Below, one piece after another: positions 9,516 through 19,329 of a DNA stretch of 64,000 nt. Location: assembly GCA_039180415.1 (NCBI GenBank), contig JBCDDH010000008.1, positions 1-64,000 of the forward strand, in the 5' to 3' direction. The translations under genes and the position numbers were made by a program. The notes under the pieces were generated by a model that made no database searches, was not told the DNA's origin, and saw nothing but the letters and a program-made list of their open reading frames with translations. Each line of letters begins with the position of its first letter. The first letter of the stretch is position 1. This stretch comes from CAZIXN01 sp039180415. GTDB taxonomy: Bacteria; Planctomycetota; Phycisphaerae; Phycisphaerales; Phycisphaeraceae.

Positions 9516-10127
9516 TTGAGCCCTTTGATCGGCATCTTGGCGGCCTCTGCCCTTGGCGGTCTGTGCTTTATGTCGGCCGTGCTCGATGTGCGTACGGGGC
9601 GCATTCCGAATCGGCTGACTTACGGATTCATATTGGCGGGGCTGGCGTTTTGGCTCGTCGCTCCGACTGCGCGGGGCGGCTGGGAAGGCTTGCGTGGCCG
9701 CGAGCTGTTTGAGATCGGCGGCGAGTGGTTTTGGAGAGCTTTGGCCGGGTTGCTGTCGGCCTTGATCCCCGCCGTCGCCGTGGTCTTGCTCGGCGGCCTC
9801 GGCGGGGGTGACATGAAGCTGTTCGCGGCGTGCGGGGCCTGGTTGGCGTCGCCGATGGCGGTGCTGGATATGGCGGTCGTGTCGTTGGCCACGGCGGCGT
9901 TGATGGCGGTCTTCGTGATGGTCCGTAAGCGGGCGGTCCGGCAGACCTTGGCGGGCGTGCTGGGGGTGGGGCTGATGGCCGCGTCACGGGTTAAGCCGGA
10001 CTTGCCCGAGCCGACGGAAAGCCGGCCGCGGCACACGGTTCCGTTCGCGGTGGCGGTGGCGGTGGGCGCGGGATGCGCGGCCGCCGAGCATCTTCTGGGC
10101 TTCACCCTGCCTTGGAGCCACTGGTGA
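9516..10127 (+). CDS. Type IV prepilin peptidase, A24 family (CpaA/TadV-like)
   Basis: Membrane aspartic protease that cleaves prepilin leaders. Both A24 catalytic segments are visible: DVRTGRIPNRLT near residue 22 (first Asp) and GGLGGGDMKLFAACG near residue 103 (second Asp in GGGDMK). The protein is a bundle of hydrophobic helices of about 203 residues without an N-methyltransferase domain, as in the CpaA/TadV type. The start is uncertain: a TTG at 9516 gives MSPLIGILAAS, which fits the first helix; upstream in-frame codons lie in the intergenic region. Its likely substrates are the two small pilin-like proteins just upstream. The C-terminal 50 residues are Pro/Arg-rich followed by a last helix. 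Confidence 0.85.
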   Translation: MSPLIGILAASALGGLCFMSAVLDVRTGRIPNRLTYGFILAGLAFWLVAPTARGGWEGLRGRELFEIGGEWFWRALAGLLSALIPAVAVVLLGGLGGGDMKLFAACGAWLASPMAVLDMAVVSLATAALMAVFVMVRKRAVRQTLAGVLGVGLMAASRVKPDLPEPTESRPRHTVPFAVAVAVGAGCAAAEHLLGFTLPWSHW

Positions 10128-10162
10128 ACCCGGCGGATACGGCCGCGTAAGATGTTGATCCG

Positions 10163-12784
<2,622 letters not shown>

Positions 12785-12838
12785 GACCGGCTACGCCGCC
12801 TCGCCCGGCCCGACTTGCCGCCGGGGCGCGGCCGCGGA

Positions 12839-15694
12839 TCACGGGTCTCGGCCCAAGCGCAGGTGCTTGTTCAAAACCGCCGGCCCGTTTGTTTCGCGGA
12901 CGCCGCACAGGATCGGGTTCGCCGCCGCGGCTGGCCCCGCGTTGGCAAAACGGAACGTGCGGATCGCCGCCTGCCCGGGCTCCAGCCGAGGGATGATGCC
13001 TTCGCGGAACGGGAAGCCCGCCATGCTGACAAACACGTTGAGCGACTGATCGGCGTCGCCGACGTTGGTCAAGATGCAGGTTACGACTACGTCCGCTTGC
13101 CCCGGGTTGGTCGTGCGGTCAACGTACAGCGACGCTTCGAGCCGGACGTCTTCGAGGCCCACGCCCATCGGGGCGCCCAGATCGACGACGTAGTCGCGGT
13201 CGGCGGTGAACTCGAACCGCGCGGTCAGCCGCTTGTCGCCCGCCGGCTCGTTGACCGGGAAGCTCATGGCCACCGGCATCTCGACGCTCGCGCCCGGAGC
13301 CAGGGCGAACAGCTGCCGCTGCGGGTTGATCGTCCACCCGCGCGGGCCGGTAAACGTGAACCGGCCGTTAATGGTCATCGGCCAAGGGTTGGTGAAGCGG
13401 ATGGTGCGTTGGTGCGGCACCTGCGTCGAAGGGATGAACGGCTCGTCGAGCGTGAACGACGCGCGGAACTGAGCGAGCGGGAGGTTGGCCTGCTCGATGA
13501 ACACGGGCGTACGTGATAACTCGATGCGGTGTCGGCCACGCGTTTGCGTTACGGCAGAGGTGTTGCCCCATACGTCCACCACGCGAGGCGAGGTGCCCAG
13601 GTACATCTCGATCGCCGCGCGGTCTTCCGGGCCGGTTTCGTTCCACGCGACGAGTACCCCGCCCCGTGGCGCTTCGTTCGATCCAAACGACCTCGAGGCC
13701 GCGTCGCGCGTCGGCTCGAACACCCAGCAACGCAAGCCCGGCCCCAGGTCGATCTCTCCCGCGAACCGCCGCCCCACCAATCGACGTGAGAGGTTGGTGA
13801 AGACGCCCAACACGGGGTCGGGCAACACGCGGGTGGGGTCTGCGGACGGCTCATCTTCTCGCTGCGACGCGCGGGTCCATCGCGGGCCGATCGCCAAGTC
13901 GACTTCCGATTCCAAGCGCCACGCTTCGAGCACCCGACGCGTCGCGTCGGCGACACGGTCGGCCTGGGTTAACTCGGTGGCCGGCGGAACCTGCAGGCGG
14001 AGCGTTTTCCGGTGGCTGGGAGATTGTGTCGCGAACCAGTCCCGCAGCGCGTCGGGCGTCACGGCGTGCGGCCAGGGCGTGAACCGAGCGACCCCGTACG
14101 CCGTTTCGTCCAGGCCGCCGCTTTCCAGCGTCAACGCTCCGGGCAGCCAAAGGGTCGGTGTCGGCGTCCACTGCTCTAACGCTCGCCGGATCCGTGGCAA
14201 CGCCGCGTCCAGGCCTGGCCCGGCCGCAATCTCGGGACGGGCGTCGTCGCCGATCTGCCACTCGTTCACCCACTGCCCCATCCGTGAGAGGACCGGTTGC
14301 GCGAACGGCATCCAACGGACCGGGTCCGCACTCAGCGCGGTGAGCGACTCGTCGGTGTTCACACCGTCGGTTTCCTGCAACGCTTTGGGCAGCGGATGCA
14401 TCGACACGATCAGGCGATCGCCCGTGCCCAGGGCGGAGTTCATGCGCTCGTCCAGCCGTGCGGCCCGATGCTCCACGTTGATCAGGGTGGTGTCTTCGCT
14501 CCAGGCGCTGACCGCGACGCTGCGGAAGCCGCCGGCTTCGACGATCTCCGGCAAGCGCTCCAACTGATCCTCGGGCACGCCGCGCGCGTCGAGCGTGAAC
14601 CGGCGTGCGTCCTCGCCGACGGCCGGCGGTTCGGGCGGCAGGTAATGGAACGCGCCGTACGTCCGCGCCACTGGATCTGCGGCGGGCCCGGGGGCGTTGC
14701 GGTTTGGCTTCGTGAGCCTGCCGTCCAGGTCGTCGTAGACCGACAGCTCGGTTAAGAACCAGCCGTATCCGGGCAGCTCCGGCGTCCAGTCCCACGCCGA
14801 AGGCGAACCCGGGAAAATCGGTCGTCGGTCCCGAGCCACGACCCGGTAGTGGTGGTCATACACCGCCACCTCCGCCACCAAGCGTTGGCCGATCAGGTCG
14901 CGGATATCCACCGCGATCCGCGGCGTCTCCGGCGCGCGGATCAGGTTCGCGTCGGCCTGGGTCCGGACCGACACGCTGGGAAGTTGCCATACCGCGATGT
15001 CATCGAACCACGCCGCGCCCTGCACGTCGGGCAACACGATCTGCTGGTCGCCCAGCGGGTGCCCGGTTTGCGGCGTCGGCTGCAACAGGTGCAGCTCGAT
15101 ACCCAGGGACACGGCATCGGGGAACCGGCCGGGCAGTTTGATGTCCAGCCGCAGCCAGCCGTCTTCGCTGCGCAGCGGTTCGGTCGCGCGGACGCTGGCT
15201 TCGATCCGCCGGTTGGCGGCGTCGATGAAGTATGCTTTGACGACCGCGCCTGCGTGTTGGAGGTCCGCGGTCCGCAGCTTGGCTGTGACCAGGTAGTCGC
15301 TGCCGGGCACCGCAATGAGGGTGTTGGACGCCAAGTACGCGCCCGCGTTGCCGCCGTTGGTGGTCAGCCCCAACGAGAAGTCGCCGCCGGCTTGTTGCGT
15401 CGCGTCGTAGCTGACCCTGCCGTGCGGTGGGTAGCCCGGGCGGTCCGCGAGCTGCCGGTGTAGGGGCACGCCCAGGAAGTTAGGTTTTTCCGACATCGGG
15501 TCGCGGCCGATCACATACCACCCGCGCGGCATCGGGATGCCCCGGCCGATCTTCACCCCCGCGTCGTTGGTTTCTTCGAAGTCGAACAGCCGCACGAGAC
15601 GCCGCGGGCTGACCATCAGTTCCTGCGCGAGGATCGGTCCCGCTTCGATCAGCGTGAATAGGCACAGCACAGCGATCGCGTGAAAGCGAAGCAC
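12839..15694 (-). CDS. Large secreted multi-domain protein, function unknown (951 aa)
   Basis: Exported protein: the N-terminus is a signal peptide (hydrophobic core AIAVLCLFTLIEAG, probable cleavage after ILAQ). Residues about 30-240 look like a carbohydrate-binding-type beta-sandwich with the pattern PRGWYVIG...NGGNAGAYLAS. The middle part (about 320-640) has alternating strand/helix segments and the phrase NEWQIGDDARPE, reminiscent of a TIM-barrel glycosidase strand ending, but I cannot identify catalytic acids. The last 250 residues contain two to three immunoglobulin-like domains (FTNPWPMTINGRFTF; VTCILTNVGDADQSL). It follows prfA by 42 nt on the same strand. A role in extracytoplasmic polysaccharide binding or degradation is plausible but not shown. 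Confidence 0.72.
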   Translation of the reverse strand: MLRFHAIAVLCLFTLIEAGPILAQELMVSPRRLVRLFDFEETNDAGVKIGRGIPMPRGWYVIGRDPMSEKPNFLGVPLHRQLADRPGYPPHGRVSYDATQQAGGDFSLGLTTNGGNAGAYLASNTLIAVPGSDYLVTAKLRTADLQHAGAVVKAYFIDAANRRIEASVRATEPLRSEDGWLRLDIKLPGRFPDAVSLGIELHLLQPTPQTGHPLGDQQIVLPDVQGAAWFDDIAVWQLPSVSVRTQADANLIRAPETPRIAVDIRDLIGQRLVAEVAVYDHHYRVVARDRRPIFPGSPSAWDWTPELPGYGWFLTELSVYDDLDGRLTKPNRNAPGPAADPVARTYGAFHYLPPEPPAVGEDARRFTLDARGVPEDQLERLPEIVEAGGFRSVAVSAWSEDTTLINVEHRAARLDERMNSALGTGDRLIVSMHPLPKALQETDGVNTDESLTALSADPVRWMPFAQPVLSRMGQWVNEWQIGDDARPEIAAGPGLDAALPRIRRALEQWTPTPTLWLPGALTLESGGLDETAYGVARFTPWPHAVTPDALRDWFATQSPSHRKTLRLQVPPATELTQADRVADATRRVLEAWRLESEVDLAIGPRWTRASQREDEPSADPTRVLPDPVLGVFTNLSRRLVGRRFAGEIDLGPGLRCWVFEPTRDAASRSFGSNEAPRGGVLVAWNETGPEDRAAIEMYLGTSPRVVDVWGNTSAVTQTRGRHRIELSRTPVFIEQANLPLAQFRASFTLDEPFIPSTQVPHQRTIRFTNPWPMTINGRFTFTGPRGWTINPQRQLFALAPGASVEMPVAMSFPVNEPAGDKRLTARFEFTADRDYVVDLGAPMGVGLEDVRLEASLYVDRTTNPGQADVVVTCILTNVGDADQSLNVFVSMAGFPFREGIIPRLEPGQAAIRTFRFANAGPAAAANPILCGVRETNGPAVLNKHLRLGRDP

Positions 15695-15736
15695 TCCGGA
15701 GTTATCGGCCCATTGTCCGCCCGCTCTGCAAACCGC

Positions 15737-16828
15737 TCACAACGCCGCCAGCCGCCGCGCCCGATCCTCGGCGATCAGCGAGTCGACCAGTTCGTCCAAC
15801 TCCCCAGCCAAGAGCTTCGTCAGATTGAACGACGTCCCTAGGCGGTGGTCCACCGCCACCGTTTCTTTCCAGCGGTAGGTCCGCACGCGTTCGCTGCGGC
15901 CTCCGGTGCCGATCATGGCGATCCGCTGTTCGGCCCGTTCCGCGTCTGCCTCGGCCCGTTGACGCTCGTACAGGCGAGCCCGCAGCAGTTGGATCGCCCG
16001 CTGCCGGTTCTGTTGCTGGCTCTTGCTCTCTTGCATCCGCACTTCGATGCCGCTGGGCTTGTGAATCAGATGCACCGCGGTCGCGACCTTGTTGACGTTC
16101 TGTCCGCCGGGGCCTTGAGCCGTGGTCACGTGGGTCTCGATGTCGTCGGGGTTCAGGTCGATCTCCACGTCCTGCGGCTCGGGCAGGACCGCCACCGTCG
16201 CGGTGCTCGTGTGCACGCGGCCTTGCGTTTCGGTGGCCGGGACTCGCTTCACGCAGTGCACGCCGCCTTCGTAGCCGAGCTGTTGCCAAACGCCCGGGCC
16301 GGTCACGTTCGCGGTGGCCTGACGGACTCCGCCCTGCTCGCCCGCGCTGGCTTCGAGGACCTCGAATCGCCAGCCACGCCGCTTGGCAAACTGCTCGTAG
16401 ACCCCCAGCAACTCTCCGGCAAACAGCGCGGCCTCCGCTCCGCCCGTGCCCGCGCGGACCTCCAGCATCACCCCGCCCACCGCCGCGTCGTCCGCGGTCA
16501 CCAGCTCGGCCGCGATCGCTTCGAGCGCGGCGGCCGTGCGCATCTGCAAAGCCTCGATCTGTTCCCCGGCCAGTTCCAGCAACTCGGCGTCTTCGCCCTG
16601 GGCCCCCGCCGCGACGATGGCTTGTGCCTCTTCCAGGGCTTCACGATCCGCGCGGTACGCACGATACGCCTCGACCACGCCCGCGATAGCCGCTCGCTTG
16701 ACCGAAATCCGGCGTAGCCGATCCGGATCGGTCGCGACTTGCGGGTCCAGCAACTCGGACTCCAAGGCGTCGAATTGAACGGCGAGCTCGTCGAGCTTAG
16801 CCGTGAGGTTGGCGACGGGCAGAGCCAT
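15737..16828 (-). CDS. prfA: Peptide chain release factor 1
   Basis: Class I release factor for UAA/UAG stop codons. The peptidyl-tRNA hydrolysis loop is present as QGPGGQNVNKVATAVHL near residues 222-238, and the RF1-type stop-codon tripeptide is PAT (KRVPATETQGRVHTSTATV), not the SPF of RF2. The 363-residue length from the ATG at 16828 is standard; an upstream TTG would add eight residues inside the preceding hairpin region and is less likely. One stretch departs from most RF1 proteins: after RSERVRTY the usual N-(F/Y)-PQ-x-R-V-T is replaced by RWKETVAV before DHRLG. The gene follows a hairpin and precedes the large secreted protein. Confidence 0.94.
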   Translation of the reverse strand: MALPVANLTAKLDELAVQFDALESELLDPQVATDPDRLRRISVKRAAIAGVVEAYRAYRADREALEEAQAIVAAGAQGEDAELLELAGEQIEALQMRTAAALEAIAAELVTADDAAVGGVMLEVRAGTGGAEAALFAGELLGVYEQFAKRRGWRFEVLEASAGEQGGVRQATANVTGPGVWQQLGYEGGVHCVKRVPATETQGRVHTSTATVAVLPEPQDVEIDLNPDDIETHVTTAQGPGGQNVNKVATAVHLIHKPSGIEVRMQESKSQQQNRQRAIQLLRARLYERQRAEADAERAEQRIAMIGTGGRSERVRTYRWKETVAVDHRLGTSFNLTKLLAGELDELVDSLIAEDRARRLAAL

Positions 16829-16850
16829 GAACGGGCAAGCTACCTCAAGC

Positions 16851-16882
16851 AAGAAGCCCGCGGATGGTGTCCGCGGGCTTCC
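16851..16882 (-). terminator. Perfect 11-bp stem-loop, probable terminator
   Basis: GAAGCCCGCGG (16853-16863), 7-nt loop, CCGCGGGCTTC (16871-16881): a perfect 11-bp stem. On the minus strand it lies between the 40-residue membrane-protein gene and prfA, 37 nt after the stop of the former. The following T-tract is weak (TTGCTTG), so termination may be partial. The hairpin at 21229-21257 has the same stem with one compensated base-pair change. Confidence 0.6.
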
Positions 16883-16918
16883 TTGGTTTTCCGGTTGACC
16901 GAAAGCAAGTGACGTGGA

Positions 16919-17041
16919 TTAGCCGAACGGGCTCCACGAGCCGGTCAGGTCATGCAGCCGGGTCCAGACGAACCCCACGCCAAACAGCAGGGAGAGGAAC
17001 GCGCTGAACACGAGCACGGTGTAGATGTTGTTGTTGCCCAT
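16919..17041 (-). CDS. 40-residue single-pass membrane protein
   Basis: A short frame not reached by ordinary length cut-offs. The ATG at 17041 is preceded by a good ribosome binding site (AAGGAG, 7-nt spacing). The product begins MGNNNIYTVLVFSAFLSLLF, continues GVGFVWTRLHDLTGSWSPFG and stops with TAA at 16919. Residues about 6-25 form one hydrophobic helix, with a short amphipathic tail. It starts 35 nt downstream of the coiled-coil membrane-protein gene on the same strand and is followed by the hairpin at 16853-16881, so the two genes probably form a transcription unit. It may be an accessory subunit of its neighbour; I recognise no family. Confidence 0.72.
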   Translation of the reverse strand: MGNNNIYTVLVFSAFLSLLFGVGFVWTRLHDLTGSWSPFG

Positions 17042-17076
17042 CGGGGGACTCCTTGGAAATGAGGGCGAAGGGCAGA

Positions 17077-17955
17077 TCAGAGATTCGGGGCCGAGACGAC
17101 CGAGTCCCCGGTGCGGACGTCCTGGCGGGCCCGGCCGAGGATCACGGCGACGGATTCCGAAGCGTCGACGCTGAGCACCTCCAGATTGGCGACCAGCTCG
17201 TTGTCGCCGCGGAAAGCGACGAAACGCTGGTTCTTCACGACGCCGTCGGCGGTGCCGATGTTGAGCTGGACATACTCCTTGCCGCCAGCGACGACGCCCT
17301 GCCCGGTGACGGCCCCGTAGACCGGCTCGCTGGGCGTGACGACGGCCGCGACGGCGGCGGTCGCCCGCGGGATCGTCCCGCCGGCGCTGACCACGGCCTG
17401 CTCGAGTGCTCCGAGTTCTTCCTGCAAAGCCACGAGCTGTTCACGCAGCGAACGGCTTTGGTTTTCCAAGGCGGCGCGGTCGGCTTCGAGTTGATTGTTT
17501 CGAGCGATCAACTGGGTGTTCTCGGTGGATCGCTCGACGACCTCGCTCTGTGCTGCGGTGAGCTGTGTGAGCGTGGTTTCCAGGAGCGCGGTGTTGGTCT
17601 TCTGAGCTTCCCCGCCGGCAATGATCGTCGCGCGGATCGCGTCGTTGTCCGCCTGGGCCTTGGCGAGCTGGGCTTCGAGGTTGGTCTCGTTGCCTTTGGC
17701 CGATGCGAGGTCGGATTCGAGCTGACGGATGGTGGCGGTCAGCTCGGCTTCTTTGGCCTTGACGCCTTCGCGTTGCTGCGATTGCTCGGCCCGCAGATCG
17801 GTGATGGTGACCTGTGCGGCCGAGGCGATGGCTTTGGCGGTGTCGACTTCCGCCCGCAGGTCGTCCACTTGGGCGACGAACGGCACGACAAGCGTGACCA
17901 ACAGGATCGAGAGGATGGTCACCAGAACGACAAAGGCTTTGGTCAGGGGGCTCAC
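17077..17955 (-). CDS. Membrane-anchored coiled-coil protein with C-terminal beta domain
   Basis: Unrecognised protein of 292 residues. The chosen GTG (17955) follows an AAGGAAG binding site at proper spacing and starts MSPLTKAFVVLVTILSILLV, a single N-terminal membrane anchor (about 8-30). Residues about 35-190 are a long coiled coil rich in Ala, Glu, Gln and Leu. The last 80 residues form a compact domain (EYVQLNIGTADGVVKNQRFVA...VAVILGRARQDVRTGDSVV), a beta-rich pattern like the periplasmic barrel of MreC-type proteins (GxxdGVxxgq...GDxVv). It could be an envelope scaffold or MreC-like protein; the similarity is by eye only. The 40-residue membrane protein follows. Confidence 0.75.
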   Translation of the reverse strand: MSPLTKAFVVLVTILSILLVTLVVPFVAQVDDLRAEVDTAKAIASAAQVTITDLRAEQSQQREGVKAKEAELTATIRQLESDLASAKGNETNLEAQLAKAQADNDAIRATIIAGGEAQKTNTALLETTLTQLTAAQSEVVERSTENTQLIARNNQLEADRAALENQSRSLREQLVALQEELGALEQAVVSAGGTIPRATAAVAAVVTPSEPVYGAVTGQGVVAGGKEYVQLNIGTADGVVKNQRFVAFRGDNELVANLEVLSVDASESVAVILGRARQDVRTGDSVVSAPNL

Positions 17956-18106
17956 GGCAACTTCCTTCGGGGCCAACGGATACGAACGGCGAGAAGGCGG
18001 CTCTCGGGGAGTCACGCCTGGGCCGGGGGCGACAAACGAACGGTTTCCGCGAGGCCCCCACGCGATATGCCGCTGAGGCCGGTTCGGAACTCCGTTCGTT
18101 AAACCC

Positions 18107-18135
18107 TATGTACTTGTCCGCCCCGCCGTTGTCAA
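18107..18135 (-). promoter_or_regulatory. Candidate sigma-70-type promoter for the coiled-coil gene
   Basis: Reading the minus strand, a perfect TTGACA (18135-18130) is followed by a 17-nt spacer and TACATA (18112-18107; 3 of 6 to consensus). It would give a leader of about 145 nt to the GTG at 17955. A perfect -35 in such GC-rich DNA is notable, but the -10 is poor. Confidence 0.4.
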
Positions 18136-18234
18136 CGAATGCTGCCGCTTTCGGCTCCGGAAATCGCCCATCGGCTTGGCCGATCGAGCGGGGAAAACGG
18201 CTTCGCGTGTCTCACGAACCAAAACCAAACGGCG

Positions 18235-19272
18235 TCATCTGTCGGTGGCCTCCAAGACGGCGGTGGCCGCCGCGATTCGCACCAGTGGGTTGCGGTCTCG
18301 CATCAGCCGCACCAGGTGCGATCGCGCCAGGTCGTGGTCGTACGGCCCGAGGGCAAAGGCAGCCTGCGCCCGCACGGTATCGAGCCGGTGGCTCGCCGCT
18401 TCGGCCATCACGCTGAGCATGCCGCCCCGTTCGCGGCCGAGTCGGGCCAGCCCTTCCGCGGCGGCAAGTCGGAATTCGATGGGGTTCTCAACCAGAAAAT
18501 TGTTCATGTTCGCCCAGAACGCGTCGTCGCCCAGCCGGCCCAGCGCTTGCACCGAGAGGACGCGGACTTCGTCGAACGTCGAGTACGCCGAGCGCCGCAG
18601 CTCGGCCAAGCCGTTGGGGTCGTCGAGCTTGGCGAGGGCTTCGGCGACCTGGATGCTCAGCAGCTGCCAGTGGATGCCGGCGATCTTGTTACCCATGGGC
18701 TTGTGGACGCTGTGCCGCAGCAGCGGGATCGCGGTGGGGTTGCCCAATTCGCCCGTCAACAGCGCGGCGTTGGAGCGGACCCGGGGGTCGGGGTGCTGGA
18801 GCAGGTTCGCCATCTGGGTGATGATGCGGTCGTCGGCGGCCCCGCAGCGGGCGGCGGCAAAAATGATTGCTGCGCGGACGTGGTCCCGCCCCGGCGCGGG
18901 CTCGTCGCGTCGGAAAGCCTCGCCGAACATGCCCGTCAATCCGGTCAATCGGAGCTGGCCCGCAGCGTAGAGGGCGGTGAAACGCACCGCGGGCGAGTCG
19001 TCGTCCAGGCCCAGGGTGACCAGCGGCAGCGCGAGGTCCGGCGCGTATTGCACGGCTTCGAGCGCGTGGGTGCGGAGCTGGGCGTTGTCGCTGCGCGCGG
19101 CCTGCCGCACGATCTCCAGCGCCGCTTCGCGGTGCGGAGCCAGATCGGCGACCGGTTCGACCGCCGATACGGTCTGAGCCCGCGCCGCGGCTGTGCCTGG
19201 CAGCGGGGACCAAACGGCGGACCCAACGAACACGGCGGCGGTCAGGACGACGGTCGAGACGGAGCGAAGCAT
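18235..19272 (-). CDS. Exported HEAT-repeat protein
   Basis: The 345 residues from the ATG at 19272 begin with a signal peptide (MLRSVSTVVLTAAVFVGSAV, probable cleavage after AAARAQ). The rest is helical repeats of about 30 residues with the HEAT pattern, for example DSPAVRFTALYAAGQL, DPRVRSNAALLTGELG, FDEVRVLSVQALGRLGDD and NPLVRIAAATAVLEA. Such proteins serve as protein-interaction scaffolds, here in the periplasm or on the cell surface. No enzymatic motif is visible. It lies 57 nt downstream of lnt on the same strand and could be co-transcribed with it. Confidence 0.82.
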   Translation of the reverse strand: MLRSVSTVVLTAAVFVGSAVWSPLPGTAAARAQTVSAVEPVADLAPHREAALEIVRQAARSDNAQLRTHALEAVQYAPDLALPLVTLGLDDDSPAVRFTALYAAGQLRLTGLTGMFGEAFRRDEPAPGRDHVRAAIIFAAARCGAADDRIITQMANLLQHPDPRVRSNAALLTGELGNPTAIPLLRHSVHKPMGNKIAGIHWQLLSIQVAEALAKLDDPNGLAELRRSAYSTFDEVRVLSVQALGRLGDDAFWANMNNFLVENPIEFRLAAAEGLARLGRERGGMLSVMAEAASHRLDTVRAQAAFALGPYDHDLARSHLVRLMRDRNPLVRIAAATAVLEATDR

Positions 19273-19329
19273 GCGGTCTCCCTCTGCGGTAAGGCGTTTC
19301 GGGCGTGAACCCAAGGCAACGATTCTCGG

